A DNA stretch of 64,000 nucleotides, taken from the NCBI GenBank assembly GCA_011634665.1, contig WAEK01000018.1, positions 528,501 to 592,500 on the forward strand. Reading direction: 5' to 3'. Under the pieces are notes generated by a model. The model saw only the letters and a list, made by a program, of their open reading frames with translations. It had not been told where the DNA came from and made no database searches. Origin of the DNA: Mortierella sp. BCC40632. Its lineage: Eukaryota; Mortierellomycota; Mortierellomycetes; Mortierellales; Mortierellaceae. Both the position numbers and the translations under genes were made by a program. Shown in pieces: positions 22,841 through 34,719 of this stretch (positions are counted from its first letter, which is position 1; every line of letters begins with the position of its first letter).

Positions 22841-25175
22841 AGACACAGACGCAGACACAAACACAGACACACAGACACAGACACAGACGCAGACACACAT
22901 TGAAAGAGAGATGCGCGTCTATTCTCCCCGGACCCCCCGACATTGGACCGCTGCCCTGACCACCCCGCGAATTTAATTTCTAAAAAAATGGCGACATCGC
23001 CTACTCTGTTTTATTCGTGCAGCACAGCGTGTGTCCCTTTCTCCTCCCCATTCTTTTCTCCCCTCTTCCTTTTCCTCTTTCCTCCTCTCCACCCAACCAC
23101 CCAACCACCCTTCTACCCAACCATAATGTACGCCTAGACCTACCACTAAACTTCGACTCTTCTTCTCTTGATTCTTCTTCTTCTTCCCCCACTAGTTGGT
23201 CGATACCTGCAGTGGCTCGGCATCGCTACCAAGGTCTTCAATGTCGGCAACTACCGCCGGAAGCTTGTTCAGACCGCTGCTGCTGGTGCTGCAGCAACAC
23301 ACGAGTTCTTTGATCCTGCCAACCAGGAAGGCGCCCGCATCCGTGCAGAAGCTAGTCTCGAGGCCCTGAATGACATGCTCTATTGGTTCAATAAGGAGCA
23401 AGGTGTTGTTGCCGTCTATGACGCTACCAATGCCACTCGTGCCAAACGACAGATCCTGCTCGACGCTTGTGCTCGCCATGATATTCAGGTCATGTTCATC
23501 GAATCGGTCTACGAGAATGAGGCCCTTAGGTTACAAAACATGATTGAGACGACTGGTTCGCCAGACTACGAGTCTGTTGACTCCAAAGTGGCCCTTCAGG
23601 ACTTTCAGGAGCGAGTCAAGCATTACCAAGGCACGTACGAGACCTTGAATACAACGGTCCACGAGGCTAGCGAAAAGAAAGACACGAGCTTTATCAAGCT
23701 GGTTGATGCTGGCAGCGACGTGATCCTCAGCCACATCCATGGATATTTGCAATCGAGGATCGTCTACTATCTCATGAATCTCCATGTTGCCCCACGCAGG
23801 TTCTACTTCAGTCGAGTATGTTGTATTCAATACCTTTTGAATCATCCCGCAATTACCTTGGGCTAATTCATCCCGAGCGCCGAGACTAACCCTGCACGAA
23901 CTCTCTATCCCCCTTTGAAAACATCTTTAGCATGGCGAGTCACTCTTCAATGTGATGGGAAAGCTTGGCGGTGACTCTGACTTGTCAGCAAGAGGCCGAC
24001 AGTATGCTCGATCACTTCCTCGTCTGGTGTCGACATATATCCCCAATGCAAACAAGCTGACGGTAATGCCTTTTCCTCGTTCTTTCTTTCGCTCACATAC
24101 ATACACCTCTGGAACATCGACACTGCCTTTTTGTTTTCGTTTTTATTTCTCCCACGCTTAATATTTTTAAGGTTCACAAAAGTGGTTTCTATTTGTCCAA
24201 TTGCCCGGTTCCTGGGGCGATCGCATCTTTGTCCTCTCTCCCTTTCCCCGTTGACTGAGTATGACTAAAGGCATATTCGGACGTGACATCGAGGACATTT
24301 CTAAATGAATCCCCGTTCCATCATCGCCCGCCACTAGTCATGCTTTTTTTTTTTTTTTTTTTTTATTTTTTTTTTCCTCCGCACTCTTGTTCTATTACAT
24401 CACATGTCTGACCAAAAAAAAACAATGTCTATCCTCCCTCTTTTGTTTGTCCCCTTAGGTTTGGACATCGAGCATGAGACGCACCATTTCAACGGCACAA
24501 TTCCTGCCCAACAATAAGCTTGCATGGAAGGCTCTAGATGAACTCGACGCTGGTGTCTGTGACGGGCTGACGTACGAGGAAGTTGAAGAAAGATACCCCG
24601 AGGACTTTGCCAATCGAGATGATGACAAGTTCAACTACCGATACCGTGGAGGTGAATCCTATCGAGATGTGGTGCAGCGACTCGAGCCCGTCTTGATGGA
24701 TCTCGAACGACAAACCGATGTGCTGATTATTGGTCACCAGGCTATCCTGCGATGTATTTATGCCTACTTTATGAACTACTCGCATGAACGACTACCTTAT
24801 ATCAAGATCCCTCTTCACACTGTGATCCAGTTGACACCAGGAGCCTACACTTGCGAGGAGCGACGATTCAAGGTGGACATTGCCGCTGTCGACACTCATC
24901 GCCCAAAGCCTAAGGTCAGCGGAACCGTTGGTGTTAGTCATGGAGACAAGAATCATAACGAGGATGGACCTTTGATCGAGGCTACCCCTCTTCAAGTGCC
25001 AGCACCTGAGGCTGCCCACAACTCAGCCAAGCACAATAAGCCTACTGAATTGGAAGAACCCAAGATCATTGTTTCTGCCTTGTCGACCACCACCTTCAGA
25101 GACTCAATCTATTCGCACGCGGACTCGTTTACTGTCAAGCCAAAGGAGGCTCCTGCTCCTGTTCCTGTGGTCGCC

Positions 25176-25206
<31 letters not shown>

Positions 25207-25544
25207 CTGCCTCTGCGTCAGTAGTAGCGCCAGTAGTAGCGCCAGTAGTAACACCAGCGGTAGTGCCAGCAGCAACACTTGTAGCAACATCAGTAGCAGC
25301 ACCAGCCATGGCACCAGCGGCTGCGCCAGCACCAGCACCTGTCACTGTCTCAGCACTCAAGTCAGCACCCACCACAAATGCGACCAATGGAGGCGGGCTT
25401 TCCCCTGCACTGACAGTATCGGGATCAGTCCCTGTGACCACATCGACAGCAGCTCCTCCTACTTCTACATCCACTTCCTCAGCGCCCACGCCAGTCGTGT
25501 TACCAGCCTCAGTTGTGGCCAGTGAGTCTATCTTAATCTACTAG
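21313..25544 (+). CDS. 6-phosphofructo-2-kinase / fructose-2,6-bisphosphatase
   Basis: Six exons (21313-21328, 21477-21496, 21615-21660, 23196-23815, 23931-24062, 24459-25544) give about 639 residues. The enzyme makes and degrades fructose-2,6-bisphosphate, the activator of phosphofructokinase-1. The kinase half shows VFNVGNYRRK, VVAVYDATNATRAKR and SPDYESVD. The phosphatase half has the phospho-acceptor motif RHGES (split by an intron), VWTSSMRRT, DELDAGVCDGLTYEE and GHQAILRC, so phosphatase residues look intact. The P-loop reads GLPGTSKT where the family has GLPARGKT: the Gly before Lys is Ser. The N-terminus is very short (12 residues from two mini-exons, SRIACVLVGLP) compared with yeast Pfk26/27. 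The third intron is about 1.5 kb. The last 150 residues are Pro/Ala/Val/Thr-rich. A GTGAGT near the stop (about 25519) could be a further donor. Family certain; first two exons inferred. Confidence 0.88.
21661..23195 (+). other. Unusually long (1.5 kb) intron of the PFK2/FBPase2 gene
   Basis: The coding frame jumps from the exon ending in LIAQK (21660) to VGRYLQWLG (23196) with phase-1 GT...AG ends, which leaves an intron of 1535 nt. Inside are an A-run after GA repeats (21860-21899), a GGGCAGGGC-like GC-rich repeat (22577-22622), a TC repeat (22799-22838) and CA/GA sequences. No nested gene is evident. Confidence 0.75.
22577..22622. repeat. GC-rich GGGCA-type short tandem repeat
   Basis: The pattern GGGCAGGGCGGGGCAGGGC repeats imperfectly for about 45 bp within the long intron. 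It is the most G-rich stretch in this part of the window. Confidence 0.8.
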
Positions 25545-26510
25545 AAGCAAAAGAAAGAAAGAAAGAAAAAACAACAACAAGGATATCAATAGCAACCACT
25601 CTATTTTCTAGTACAATATATCAAGCAAACGATTCCACAAATTGGTGTGTGTTGAGTGTTTGAGATAAAAGTTGAGAGAGGAGAGAAAGGGTATCTTCGG
25701 AAGGGCGAGGAGAGAGGAACTGGCAATTGGGTGCACTACATACATAACCAAGAAAAAGAGTTAACATGTCTAATTTGTGTTGAAAAATGGAATATCTTCA
25801 TGGCGATCTGACCAGCGGAGCAAAAGAAAGAAAAGCTGTACGACAATAGGTTCGGAATCTCATCTCCGACTCTCCGGACAAGGTTCGATAGAAACATGCG
25901 CTTTTTTTTTTTTTTTTTTTTTTGTGGGCATGGATCCTCAATGCTCTCTTCTCCTCTTCCTCCCGAAGGCCGCTGTCTCTCTTTCCCACTCTTGAAACAA
26001 CAATCTCATCTTCAAACTGGTCTAGACAGTACAGTAGAAACCACTTTCCCCCACTCACCCACCACTTTTTTGTAACTATCCATTCTCTCCTTTTTTTTCC
26101 CCGTTAGCTCTCCATAGACTCCCGTTTTTTTTTTTTGTCTGTCCGAGTCCCCGCGATTCCCTGTCGGAGAACAGAAAAGGTGGAGAGCCATTCATGACCG
26201 GAGTCGTCAAGAAATACAGCAAACAACAGAGACACTAGCAAGAAAAGAAGTAAAAAAAAATACTCAATGCATAGAAATGTATTTATAAATGACTAGTAGT
26301 TTGGGAGGAGGGGTGAATGGGTAAAAAACATGCCAAAGAAGGGGTGGAAAAAAAAAACGAGAAAACGATAGTCTATAGAAAATAGGAGAAAGAAAGAAAC
26401 ACGCGAGGTGGATGAACTCCTCGACCTATCAAAAGTGCTCTTCCTCCCTCCAGCCTCTCCATCATCCTTTTGTCCTATGTTCTCCATTTTTCTTTCTTTC
26501 TTCCATTTCT
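25545..26510. other. Convergent 3' intergenic region
   Basis: The stretch holds poly-T runs (25903-25923 and others). Its frames are low-complexity, and it contains the 3' flanks of the PFK2/FBPase2 and pescadillo genes. Nothing else is supported. Confidence 0.5.
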
Positions 26511-29201
26511 CTACTTCTTGGCCTTCTTGGTCTTGGCCGTCGCAGCCTTGGCAGCCCGGTCGAGTTGCTTCTTTCTCTCTGTCAGCTTCTGAGTCTCGGC
26601 CTCCTTCCGGTCGATACCGTACTGCATCTTGCGGTAAAGCTTCTGTTGCTTGTTCGACATCATAATCTTGGCCAATTCCTTGGCCTCGGCAGCCTCGGCC
26701 TCCTCTGCTGTACGCTTCTTGCCTGCAACAGCCGTCGAGGTTGATTCTGTGGCTGCCCTCTTCTTCTTGCCTTCCTTGGACTCGAACTCGGTAAAGGCAA
26801 CGCCCTTGGCCTCTGCCTCCAACTCGATCTGGTGGAGATCCTTGTGCTATTTTGTCAGGTAGAGTAGGCAAAGAATTATCAAAGAGAGTTGTTAGTTCCT
26901 GGTACCACTAAAAAGATTATCAATGGTTCTCAATAAATAAATAAAAACAATGTGTTCCTCACCTCAGTATCCTCTTCCTCTTCCTCATCCTCGTCCTCGT
27001 CCTCGTCCTCATCCTCGTCCTCATCCTCCTCATCCTCATCGCCGCTCTCAATCTCGAGATCCTCAGTCTCTCCTTCAAACTGAGCACCCTCGGGCACGTA
27101 ATCTCCCTCCTTGGCCTCGACAAAAGGCGACAAATGAGGGGGGAGTGTCTTGCCGACTCCATAGGGCTCAGTCACCAACAGCTTGCCAGCGTTGATGCAG
27201 TCATAGACCCATTGGGGCTGGACATAGTAACGGCTCAGGAACAAATGTCCCTGAACGGGACGATCGCAGATCTGGTGAGTGATCCGCTCATCGTTCTCCT
27301 CAAAGGGTGAACCATCGCCCAAGACAGGGTCCCATCCAACACGGCCACCCAACGTCCGGAGAAGGAACTCGAGCGAGTACCGGGGGACCTCACGGGACAA
27401 GAACACGTAGCTGTTGCCGAACAAGCTCTGGAACTGAGTCAAGTGCTGAGAGGCACGCTGAATGTCCGAGAAAGTCACAGTCTCGGAGGAGCTTCCGTCT
27501 GTGTTGGGCAAGGGCGTAGGGAACTCATCCAATCCATCGTCCTGGTTATCTGCACCACCATTCGAGGCCATTGATTCCTCCGCACCCGTGTCCTTGATCT
27601 GGGCAATCTTGCTGGAAAGTGCTCGGATACGCTTTTCTGATTCCTGAAGGCGCTGCTTCTCTTCTTTTGATAATGATCCTGCCTGACCGTTCGATGTGCT
27701 GTTGTTATCGACGGTCTTGGCAATGTTGGCCGATGACTGTGTGGATTCGATGATGAGAGCATTCATTCCTGCACCACCTTCGTCCAACTTGATATCCAGC
27801 TTGGGTGGATACACGAGGTTGACATCTGTGTATAATTTGTAGTTGACAAAGCCCAACAAGGTCTGGTAAAACTCGAGGAAAGTAAGCATCACACGGAAGT
27901 CGACATCCGTGGGCACCTAGTCACAGCCATCCGAAATGAGATGAATAGAAGAATGAATGTTAACAAAGAATGAAAAGAAAGAAAGATGTCGCTGTCTTTC
28001 ACTCCCAATAGGTCTCATTTGGTAAACTGCATAAAATCCCTTTCTATAGAAAAGAAAAGAAAAGAAAGGGTAACTTACATCCTGCGAGAACTGGTATGGG
28101 ACGAGCCAGGTAAGCGTCTGACCCTTGACTTCTGCCTGATAGTAGATACCCTTGATCGACAAGAATGTCTTTCTCAGACTCCGTGTATGCATAATGTAGT
28201 GCTGGAACTCTGCAGCCATCCGTTGACAGTTCTCGACAGCCTCGGTCTTGATCTTGTCCGTCTTGGGCATAGTGGCAAACAAGAAGATCATGCAGAGCGC
28301 ATCGTCCAGATCACGAAGAGCATCCGTAAAAGATGGGTAGCGCTCCTTGATAATGTGGTCAAGGGTGTAGATTGGCTTGTTCTCGGCCAGGGTCTTGGCC
28401 GTGCTGTATTGACCCTTGCCCATGACCTTGGCCATCTTCTTGGCAAACGTCTTGTATTCACGGAACTTGCCCAGAACGGGCTCGTGCAACAAGTACTGGA
28501 TGTCCTTGGCATAGTAGAAGGTTGCGGGAGCAGTCGAGCCCTTGTTGGCCTTTTTCTTGTTCTTAGGCTCGCGAGGGTAGATACCCTTCAGAATGCAGAG
28601 ACGACTATTAGAGATCCATGGATCAAGGGAAAATGAATACAAGAGAAATGTCGTCAGTGGGTGTTTGGTCGATAGGAAGATCAGGTCAGGGTAAAGTATG
28701 TGGATCCAAGGAAGAGGCATGAAAGGCAGAAGCATCGTAGATCGGCCGCTACGAAACTTGATAGTTGAATCACTGAGTGCTACCGCCGAACAGTCTGCTG
28801 TATTGTCTACACCCTGCCATGTGGTCCTAATCATCCATGCCAGCCTGCGCCTACTCCTGATCGACAGTGGAAGAGACAAGAGTCTCTTTGACTATGTTGT
28901 TGTAGTAGTCGTTTATCCTGGTTCCTATTGAGAACTGAAGCTCTATCCCTTTGGGTCTTTTCTGTGGTTCCACTTTTATCCACCAGTCTTTCTGGCGCTG
29001 TTTACTTGCGGATAGAATGAAAAGTACAAAGGCCCCCATTACAAACAGGGCACTTTTAGTGAACAAGGGGGGAAGGGGAGAATGAGACAATGGGACATAC
29101 CGAAAGTCGGCAAGGGTCACCTGAAGCTTCTTCAAAGCCTGGTTACGGGTAATGTAGTTCACGGCCGCTCCGGCCTTTCCTTTCTTCTGAAGCTTTCCCA
29201 T
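26511..29201 (-). CDS. NOP7: Pescadillo/Nop7 ribosome-biogenesis protein
   Basis: Four exons (29201-29101, 28604-28079, 27916-26963, 26846-26511) encode about 638 residues. Pescadillo is a nucleolar component of the PeBoW complex (with Erb1 and Ytm1) needed for 27S pre-rRNA processing and 60S assembly. The [11 protein letters not shown] start, [39 protein letters not shown] and [20 protein letters not shown] are diagnostic. A BRCT domain follows (about residues 370-460: [36 protein letters not shown]). Downstream are a highly acidic Asp/Glu tract from the repetitive 26970-27040 segment and a basic coiled-coil tail ending in KTKKAKK. Intron 1 is long for this window (about 500 nt). The start is fixed by the conserved N-terminus. 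Confidence 0.95.
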
Positions 29202-30588
29202 GGTCAACTAACGGATGGTGGAGATGGAGGGTGATGGAAAGAAGGTGGGTGATGAGATGGTCAAACCTTCTTGAGCCTCTTTACTATTTTTTTTTTTTTT
29301 TTTTTTTTTTTGCCAGAAAACACAACATGGCTCACGTGCATCGTGGCTTGTTAGCAGTCCTCTTTTTGGATCAGGGCTTGGTAAACGTTTGCTAGGTTGT
29401 CTGACCCATCATTGGTAAGTCCCTTCCCCCCCCCCCTGACCCCTCGGTCCAACCATACACTTTAAACCACATTACTTCTCTAGGCAGTCCCTTCACCTGT
29501 TTCCTTTTCCTTAGTCACTGTTTTTCTCCTCGCCCTCTATCCCTCTATACCATACTGCTTAGCACTTACCCCTTCCTTGTTGCATTGACATACTTGCGGC
29601 AACAGTAATAGCTAGACCAATAGTTTGTCGTCTTACTGCGCACCCTTCCTCATGAGCACTCTGGCGTCAACAGTGCCCCATTGCTCATTCAATCACTTTT
29701 GCAACAACAGCCTCAGGGACCAATATCCTTACCTGCCAGCGTGTCAGAGGAAACTTGATCCGGGCGAGTGATCGAGAAGATAACCCAATGGAAAGAAGAA
29801 AACAGCTATCGGAAGCTGAGCCCACTGGAGCATTGAGGTTTGTTCAAGGCGTTCTCGCTTTTGACTTTTCCTTCCCATCTACAGGAAGACACTCTAACGT
29901 AAAGAGAAAGGGAGAAAAGACTGCGCCGACTCCTCAAAATCCCTTCCGACTAGGTCAGTTGATCTTGAGCAAGCCTGAATGCTGGGAAAGATATCCCTGT
30001 TGAAATTCGCTTATGGCCAAAAATGCTTCCCCATTGGACATTAGGCCTTTCCTTTGCTGGGTTTATTAATAGTGAGAGTATTCCCTGTCCATGCCCTATG
30101 AAAGGTCCCTTTGGGTCTGCGCCAACCCTTGTGAAAAAAGAAAATCATCTCCTCTCTCGGCAAAGTTGATATCCCCCCTTTGCTTTGCTTTCTCTTACAG
30201 CTTTCTTGTTCAATTCAACATGCAAATCTCTCCTTGATCCGATTTCTGTCTTTGGCTAACCTGCTCTCTTTTTTTCGTGACCACCCTTTGCGATATAAAA
30301 AGCTGTTGCGGGTGTCTTGCGCTTTGTGTACCAGCAAAGAACGAACATCCAACCCTTTCTCAAGTATTACCACTGACCACTGTAGGTACTGTTGTGAGAA
30401 TCGCCCTACGTTGCTCACAAAGAAAAGAAAAAGAAAAAAACGATCCATGTAGCTCTCCCACTCTTGTGTATCCTTGACCAGCATCTCATGAGGATAAACG
30501 ACAAGATCTTTACATGTAGAGGGGATTCTTATCCATTTCCGTTTGGTCTCTCTGCTATCCTCTTTAGTCTTCAAGTATCACAGTCATC
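29202..30588. promoter_or_regulatory. Divergent intergenic region upstream of pescadillo and the small secreted protein gene
   Basis: About 1.4 kb has a poly-T tract at 29288-29310. The frames present are short and lack recognisable domains. It probably holds the promoters of both flanking genes. Confidence 0.45.
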
Positions 30589-30978
30589 ATGAGAAGTGTT
30601 ACAATCTTCCTTCTTGTTGGGTCCATGACTCTTTCTACTATTGTGGCTTCTGCCTCTACCGCGAGTATTGAGCCCCGAAATGATCGAGTAGAGTCGAAGA
30701 GATACGATATCAGACCTATTAATTCGTTGACCAAAAGAGGGCCCAGATCATTCTACTATTCATACGGATCTAGTATGCGAGGAAGTCTAAGCTGTGCGTC
30801 CTCGAGTGGCTGCGTGAACATCAAAGAGGCGACTAAAGAAGCCCCCGCCTATAAAGCAGAGAATTGGTGTGGAGGCGTTTCCGTGTACACCAATTTCAAA
30901 TGTCATGGCGAGCCTGTGACTCACCTGGGCTTCGGGGATGAGTTTGAAGGCAACTTCAGAAGTGTTCGATTCGATTAG
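30589..30978 (+). CDS. Small secreted cysteine-containing protein
   Basis: The intronless frame encodes 129 residues. It begins with a classic signal peptide (hydrophobic TIFLLVGSMTLSTIVASA, cleavage probably near residue 22-25). Two dibasic sites (SKR, TKR at about residues 43 and 55) could be cut by a Kex2-type protease, leaving a mature C-terminal domain of about 75 residues with four Cys (SLSC, SGC, NWC, FKC). The last 35 residues, with WCGGVSVYTNFKC followed by a Gly-rich turn and GNFRSVRFD, resemble one half of a beta/gamma-crystallin motif. That fold call is tentative. Its role could be a secreted effector or antimicrobial, but nothing in the sequence proves it. The ATG follows a TC-rich leader. 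Confidence 0.7.
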   Translation: MRSVTIFLLVGSMTLSTIVASASTASIEPRNDRVESKRYDIRPINSLTKRGPRSFYYSYGSSMRGSLSCASSSGCVNIKEATKEAPAYKAENWCGGVSVYTNFKCHGEPVTHLGFGDEFEGNFRSVRFD

Positions 30979-31169
30979 AGACTCTCTCTTTCTCTCTCTC
31001 ACACTTTTTTTTTTTTTTTTTTTTTATACAAATTCTCTCGCACTAGCTTTCTCTTGCTTTAGTTTGTGGAGATAGGATGAGAACAGTTAGCTTACAAAAC
31101 CCTTGGCTCATCAGAACTCGAATGCCTTTCATAGTCAAACCCATATGAATTAAAATCCAAATTGACGCA

Positions 31170-31210
<41 letters not shown>

Positions 31211-31717
31211 TGCTGACCGATCTACTACACCACACTTATCCACAATTTGGATCTAATTTTTCAAACAACCATCTCCTCATTGTTTTCTATGCAAAGATTT
31301 GTAGCAAGTTTATCTGAAAGGAAAAGAAAATCATTCATGAGGCTAGCATTGCCTTCATTCAATCCCGTATCACGAATGATCTGCAGTGTCCTGTAGAATT
31401 CTCTAACAGGCCGTTAGAGAAATAGAATCAAATGAGTCTTCGGTCAGTCAAGCATCTAATAACTCAAGCTCGGATCATCTATCAATGAAGGTGAAATACA
31501 TACAGAAATGGAAGCGAGTACTACCCTCTAGCGGAAAATAGGCAGTTTACACAGAGAAAGATGAAAGTACACAGAATGTCTGGAGACACTATTCTGATGA
31601 GAGGAAGGGGTGGGGAATGGCACAAATGGATTCGAGTCAGTCAAGCTGGCACTGGTAGCTATCCACACGAGGAATAAATAACCTGAGCAAGAAAGAAAAA
31701 GGAAGGGAAGGAAAAGT
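30979..31717. other. Intergenic stretch with poly-T and poly-A tracts
   Basis: A T-run (31005-31024) and a long A-run (about 31172-31208) lie 150 nt apart. No coding signal is seen. Confidence 0.5.
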
Positions 31718-32020
31718 CTAGCAATAACCCAAATGCCATGCGGATGGCTCTTGATCCTCCTCGTGTGGGTCTTGGCATCTTGATCCCACGATCGTTGAAG
31801 TCGTCTTGCATTGATCCAAGGAGAGGAGAAGGTCAACAAACGCCGCGTTGCAGTGAGTCACTAGGAACTCTTCAATAGCATAGAATGAGCGGCCGGTAAA
31901 GCAAAGTCCACTTCGACTCCAGGGTCGTCGCATGTCTGTCAGAGGAGTAGGTGTGGCTCCGGAAGGGAGGGGCTCTTTACTCAAGTGTGCTGGCAAATAG
32001 GAAACGAACAGAAGGGGCAT
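31718..32020 (-). pseudogene. Coding remnant, unidentified
   Basis: The minus strand has a frame with protein-like composition (SRSGLCFTGRSFYAIEEFL, then HCNAAFVDLLLSLDQ). It continues in a second frame (RRIKSHPHGIWVIARLF) downstream. No start, splice pattern or domain could be fitted. Together with the two neighbouring remnants it looks like a decayed gene or gene-family member. The other possibility is a fast-evolving multi-exon gene I could not resolve. Confidence 0.35.
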
Positions 32021-32309
32021 TCTCGAACAAGGAAGTTGGCAGTGTTTTTTTATTTCATTATCTACTAAATCATGAATGCTCTACGATAGCGTGCCGTCCT
32101 TGGTTGTCCTGGCCTCGCTTCGACAGAGAACGTCTTGAAGGGTCTCGGCGCACAGTAGATCTGTCTCAATCCGCTAATGCCTTTCTGTTCACCCTTCGTC
32201 CTGCTTAGCTGTTATTGAGGTTGATGTCATTAGTTTTTCTTCCTTCCTTTCGTTTTGTGCCTCGTATTAGCGCTTTCTTAGATATCTCTGGCCCTCTTCT
32301 TGGTCCACT

Positions 32310-33178
32310 TTATCCTTTTTGAGTGTACATGTCTGTGAATGCCGCTCTCGCTGCAAGGAGTGGAGGTATGAGTGCCACCATTGACCCAGCGTAGAAGCGT
32401 GAGAGAATGAGATCGAACGATCCCAAAAGTGTTGGCAGATACAGAGCCTCATAATGCAATGTCATTGTCAATACTTCCACTTGATGTCTCTGGAATAGTA
32501 GGTCAACCACAGGCCCATCTACACCATACTCGAGCAAACCGTACAAGGCTCGCTTCATCTCCGATGAAAATCTTGACTCGATCGCGCTGACATTCGTGAT
32601 TCGAGACATCTAGCTTCAAAAGGCCTTCCTCGCGATCCAGTGTTTCTTATCGAACGATGTAGACTGGGATCTCGTCTCATTAAGCTGTACTAGGTTCCTG
32701 TAAGCGGTCTGAACAAAACGAGATATCGAACCCAATTCCTGTTCGTTAAGAAACACTGCTGAGTGTCAACTGACAGGTCTAGACACATTTCTCTAAGGAA
32801 CCCCTGCGCGCTTGGTATAGTATTTGTAGGCGTCCTCCAGCTGATCGACAGCCTCCGTGTGAAGGGCGCTCGTTGCTTTTCTTTGTCTCTCCAGCTTTGT
32901 ATCCATCGCATTGTCCCAGAACACATCTGGCGCGGCTAGGTCATCCCACTCCTTTCTCAGTCGTCTGCGTCGATCCGTAAGCCGTCGGACTGTGCTGCTT
33001 TCAATAGGTAGAAGAGCCGAATCTACCCAGAATCCCTGATAGCACGTCCTCTGTATACATCTGGCTCTGCAGTGCTTTGAAATATGAGAGATGGTGGTTC
33101 TCGGTTACACCACCGAGTCCTTCAAAGCAGTCAAGACCAGGAACAACTTTGAATACGCTCCACCATGGGATTTGCCTC
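32310..33178 (-). pseudogene. Frame-broken coding remnant, unidentified
   Basis: Four protein-like segments lie in order on the minus strand but in different frames with stops between them. They are IPWWSVFKVVPGLDCFEGLG to about 33010; a charged helix STVRRLTDRRRRLRKEWDDL to the stop at 32793; LGSISRFVQTAYRNLVQLNE (about 32735-32615); and SRITNVSAIESRFSSEMKRA to the stop at 32310. Gaps between frames are too short or lack splice sites for ordinary introns, which suggests frameshift decay. No family was recognised. Confidence 0.4.
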
Positions 33179-33557
33179 TTTCCGGGCTACTTTTCAGTCG
33201 TGGGTAAAGCGGTTTGCTGGATTTTTTTATTTTTTTATTTGGAGAGTACAGCTTAATGATGGTGAGGGCTGTGATGAGTGAAAGGCGGAGAAGCGCGGCA
33301 GTAAGAAAGATACTTTTCAAAGGGATTCGTGATCTTTGCTGCTGTAGGATTTAGTGGTAGCGATGGCAACGATGGCAACGGTGTTAAATCTTGATAATTT
33401 GCTTAGGAAACCTCCAACAACTCTGGTTCGAATTAAAAAAAAAAAAAAAAAAGGTGGAAAGCATCTTCTCTCAGTTCCTCTCTTTCTAAAGAAAGACCTA
33501 ACTCTGCTCTTTGTAAGCTCTTCTTTTGTCTTCTCAGTATTGTTAAAACTGGTCACC

Positions 33558-34428
33558 TCACCATAGCTCAACTACTTGACATCCAGCACGGTCGAGTGTG
33601 GCAGGGGTTGAAGTTTTTTCCACAATGCCAAGACACGATAAAAGAACCGACACTGGATAATCACTGATTGAGGAGTACGCAGGCAAGTCTGCATGAGTCA
33701 GGATTACAGTAAGTTGGTGGCGAGAGACGACACCGATTGAGTACTCCTTGGCGTGAGTTAAACCCAAAAGAATAGTAGGAAGGGCCTTTTAGGACTTACA
33801 TCCACCAGATTGTCCTGGCAGAGAGAAATGGGAGCTTTTATCATACTCTGACTGCTTTACCATAAAAGCTATAAGTGGGATCGAGTTATTGTTGTCCAGA
33901 GGGTGAGTAAGAGGACCTCTGCAGAATAGTTTGTCTGCTCCTGTTATGATGGGATTCTTTACTATTTGAGATATCAAGAACGCAGGGGACGATGAGATAC
34001 ACGTTGGCTATTCCATCTCAAGCACAGAGTGAGCCCACTAGCAGAGCGTCGCACCAAACGTCAGTCGGAATATACGCGCCGCTATAGATGGACGGACCAC
34101 CTCCATGGTCCGAGCATGCTAACGTTCCTTCAGAAAGGTCGAGTATGTCTCTAGAGAGAGTGTCCGTGTCGTGTAGTTCCTCTGGGTTGTGGCTTTTGCT
34201 CAATGACCTTGTTTCGCTGAAGAAGAGACATCCACCACAATCTGTCCTGACCATGGAGGAGAAATGCTCGACGTGCTCATTCTGATTACAAAAAGCATCG
34301 AAAAAAATGGTATACACTTCCTCGCTCTCATCAGACCCGAATCTGGATGTCTTCTCTTTGCAAACCCTCTGCCATCGAGCTCCGGATGCGTTTGTCAGGC
34401 GCGTCTGATTTCTCTCACACTGTGCCAA
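33558..34428 (-). pseudogene. Coding remnant with possible exons, unidentified
   Basis: Three minus-strand segments look protein-coding: 34428-34018 (SDESEEVYTIFFDAFCNQNE ... IYSGAYIPTDVWCDALLVG), 33977-33789 (KNPIITGADKLFCRGPL ... IPLIAFMVKQSEYDKSS, ending at a GTAAGT donor) and 33767-33558 (LGLTHAKEYSIGVVSRHQLT ... VSVLLSCLGIVEK). The last junction does not keep phase with the visible donor and acceptor, and the first has an in-frame stop between segments. Either this is a decayed gene or I have mis-chosen splice sites. The composition is typical of large fungal multigene families. No domain was recognised. Confidence 0.4.
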
Positions 34429-34719
34429 GACCAGGCTCGAGTGGACTCTGGCACTACGCCACCATTATTTTTTTTTTTTAGACTCTGGTTTTTATCGTTC
34501 TTTCCTTTTCCTTCTTTCTCTTCTCCCATCCTCGTCCCCACCCCCATCCTCTCACACACACGAGGACTAGAGCACGCGGACACCAGGACCAACATAGTAA
34601 GTAGCCCCATTCCCTGGGAGCCTCTCTCTGTCTCTTCGATACCATCGCTATCGCCACCTCTCTTCACTTTTGCTCACTTTCTTTATCCTGCTTCCCCTGT
34701 TCTCTTTCTTCACCCTGAT

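Noticed and set aside
25109..25489. Minus-strand Gly/Ala/Val-rich frame
   Set aside because: It is antisense to the Pro/Ala-rich tail of the PFK2/FBPase2 protein.
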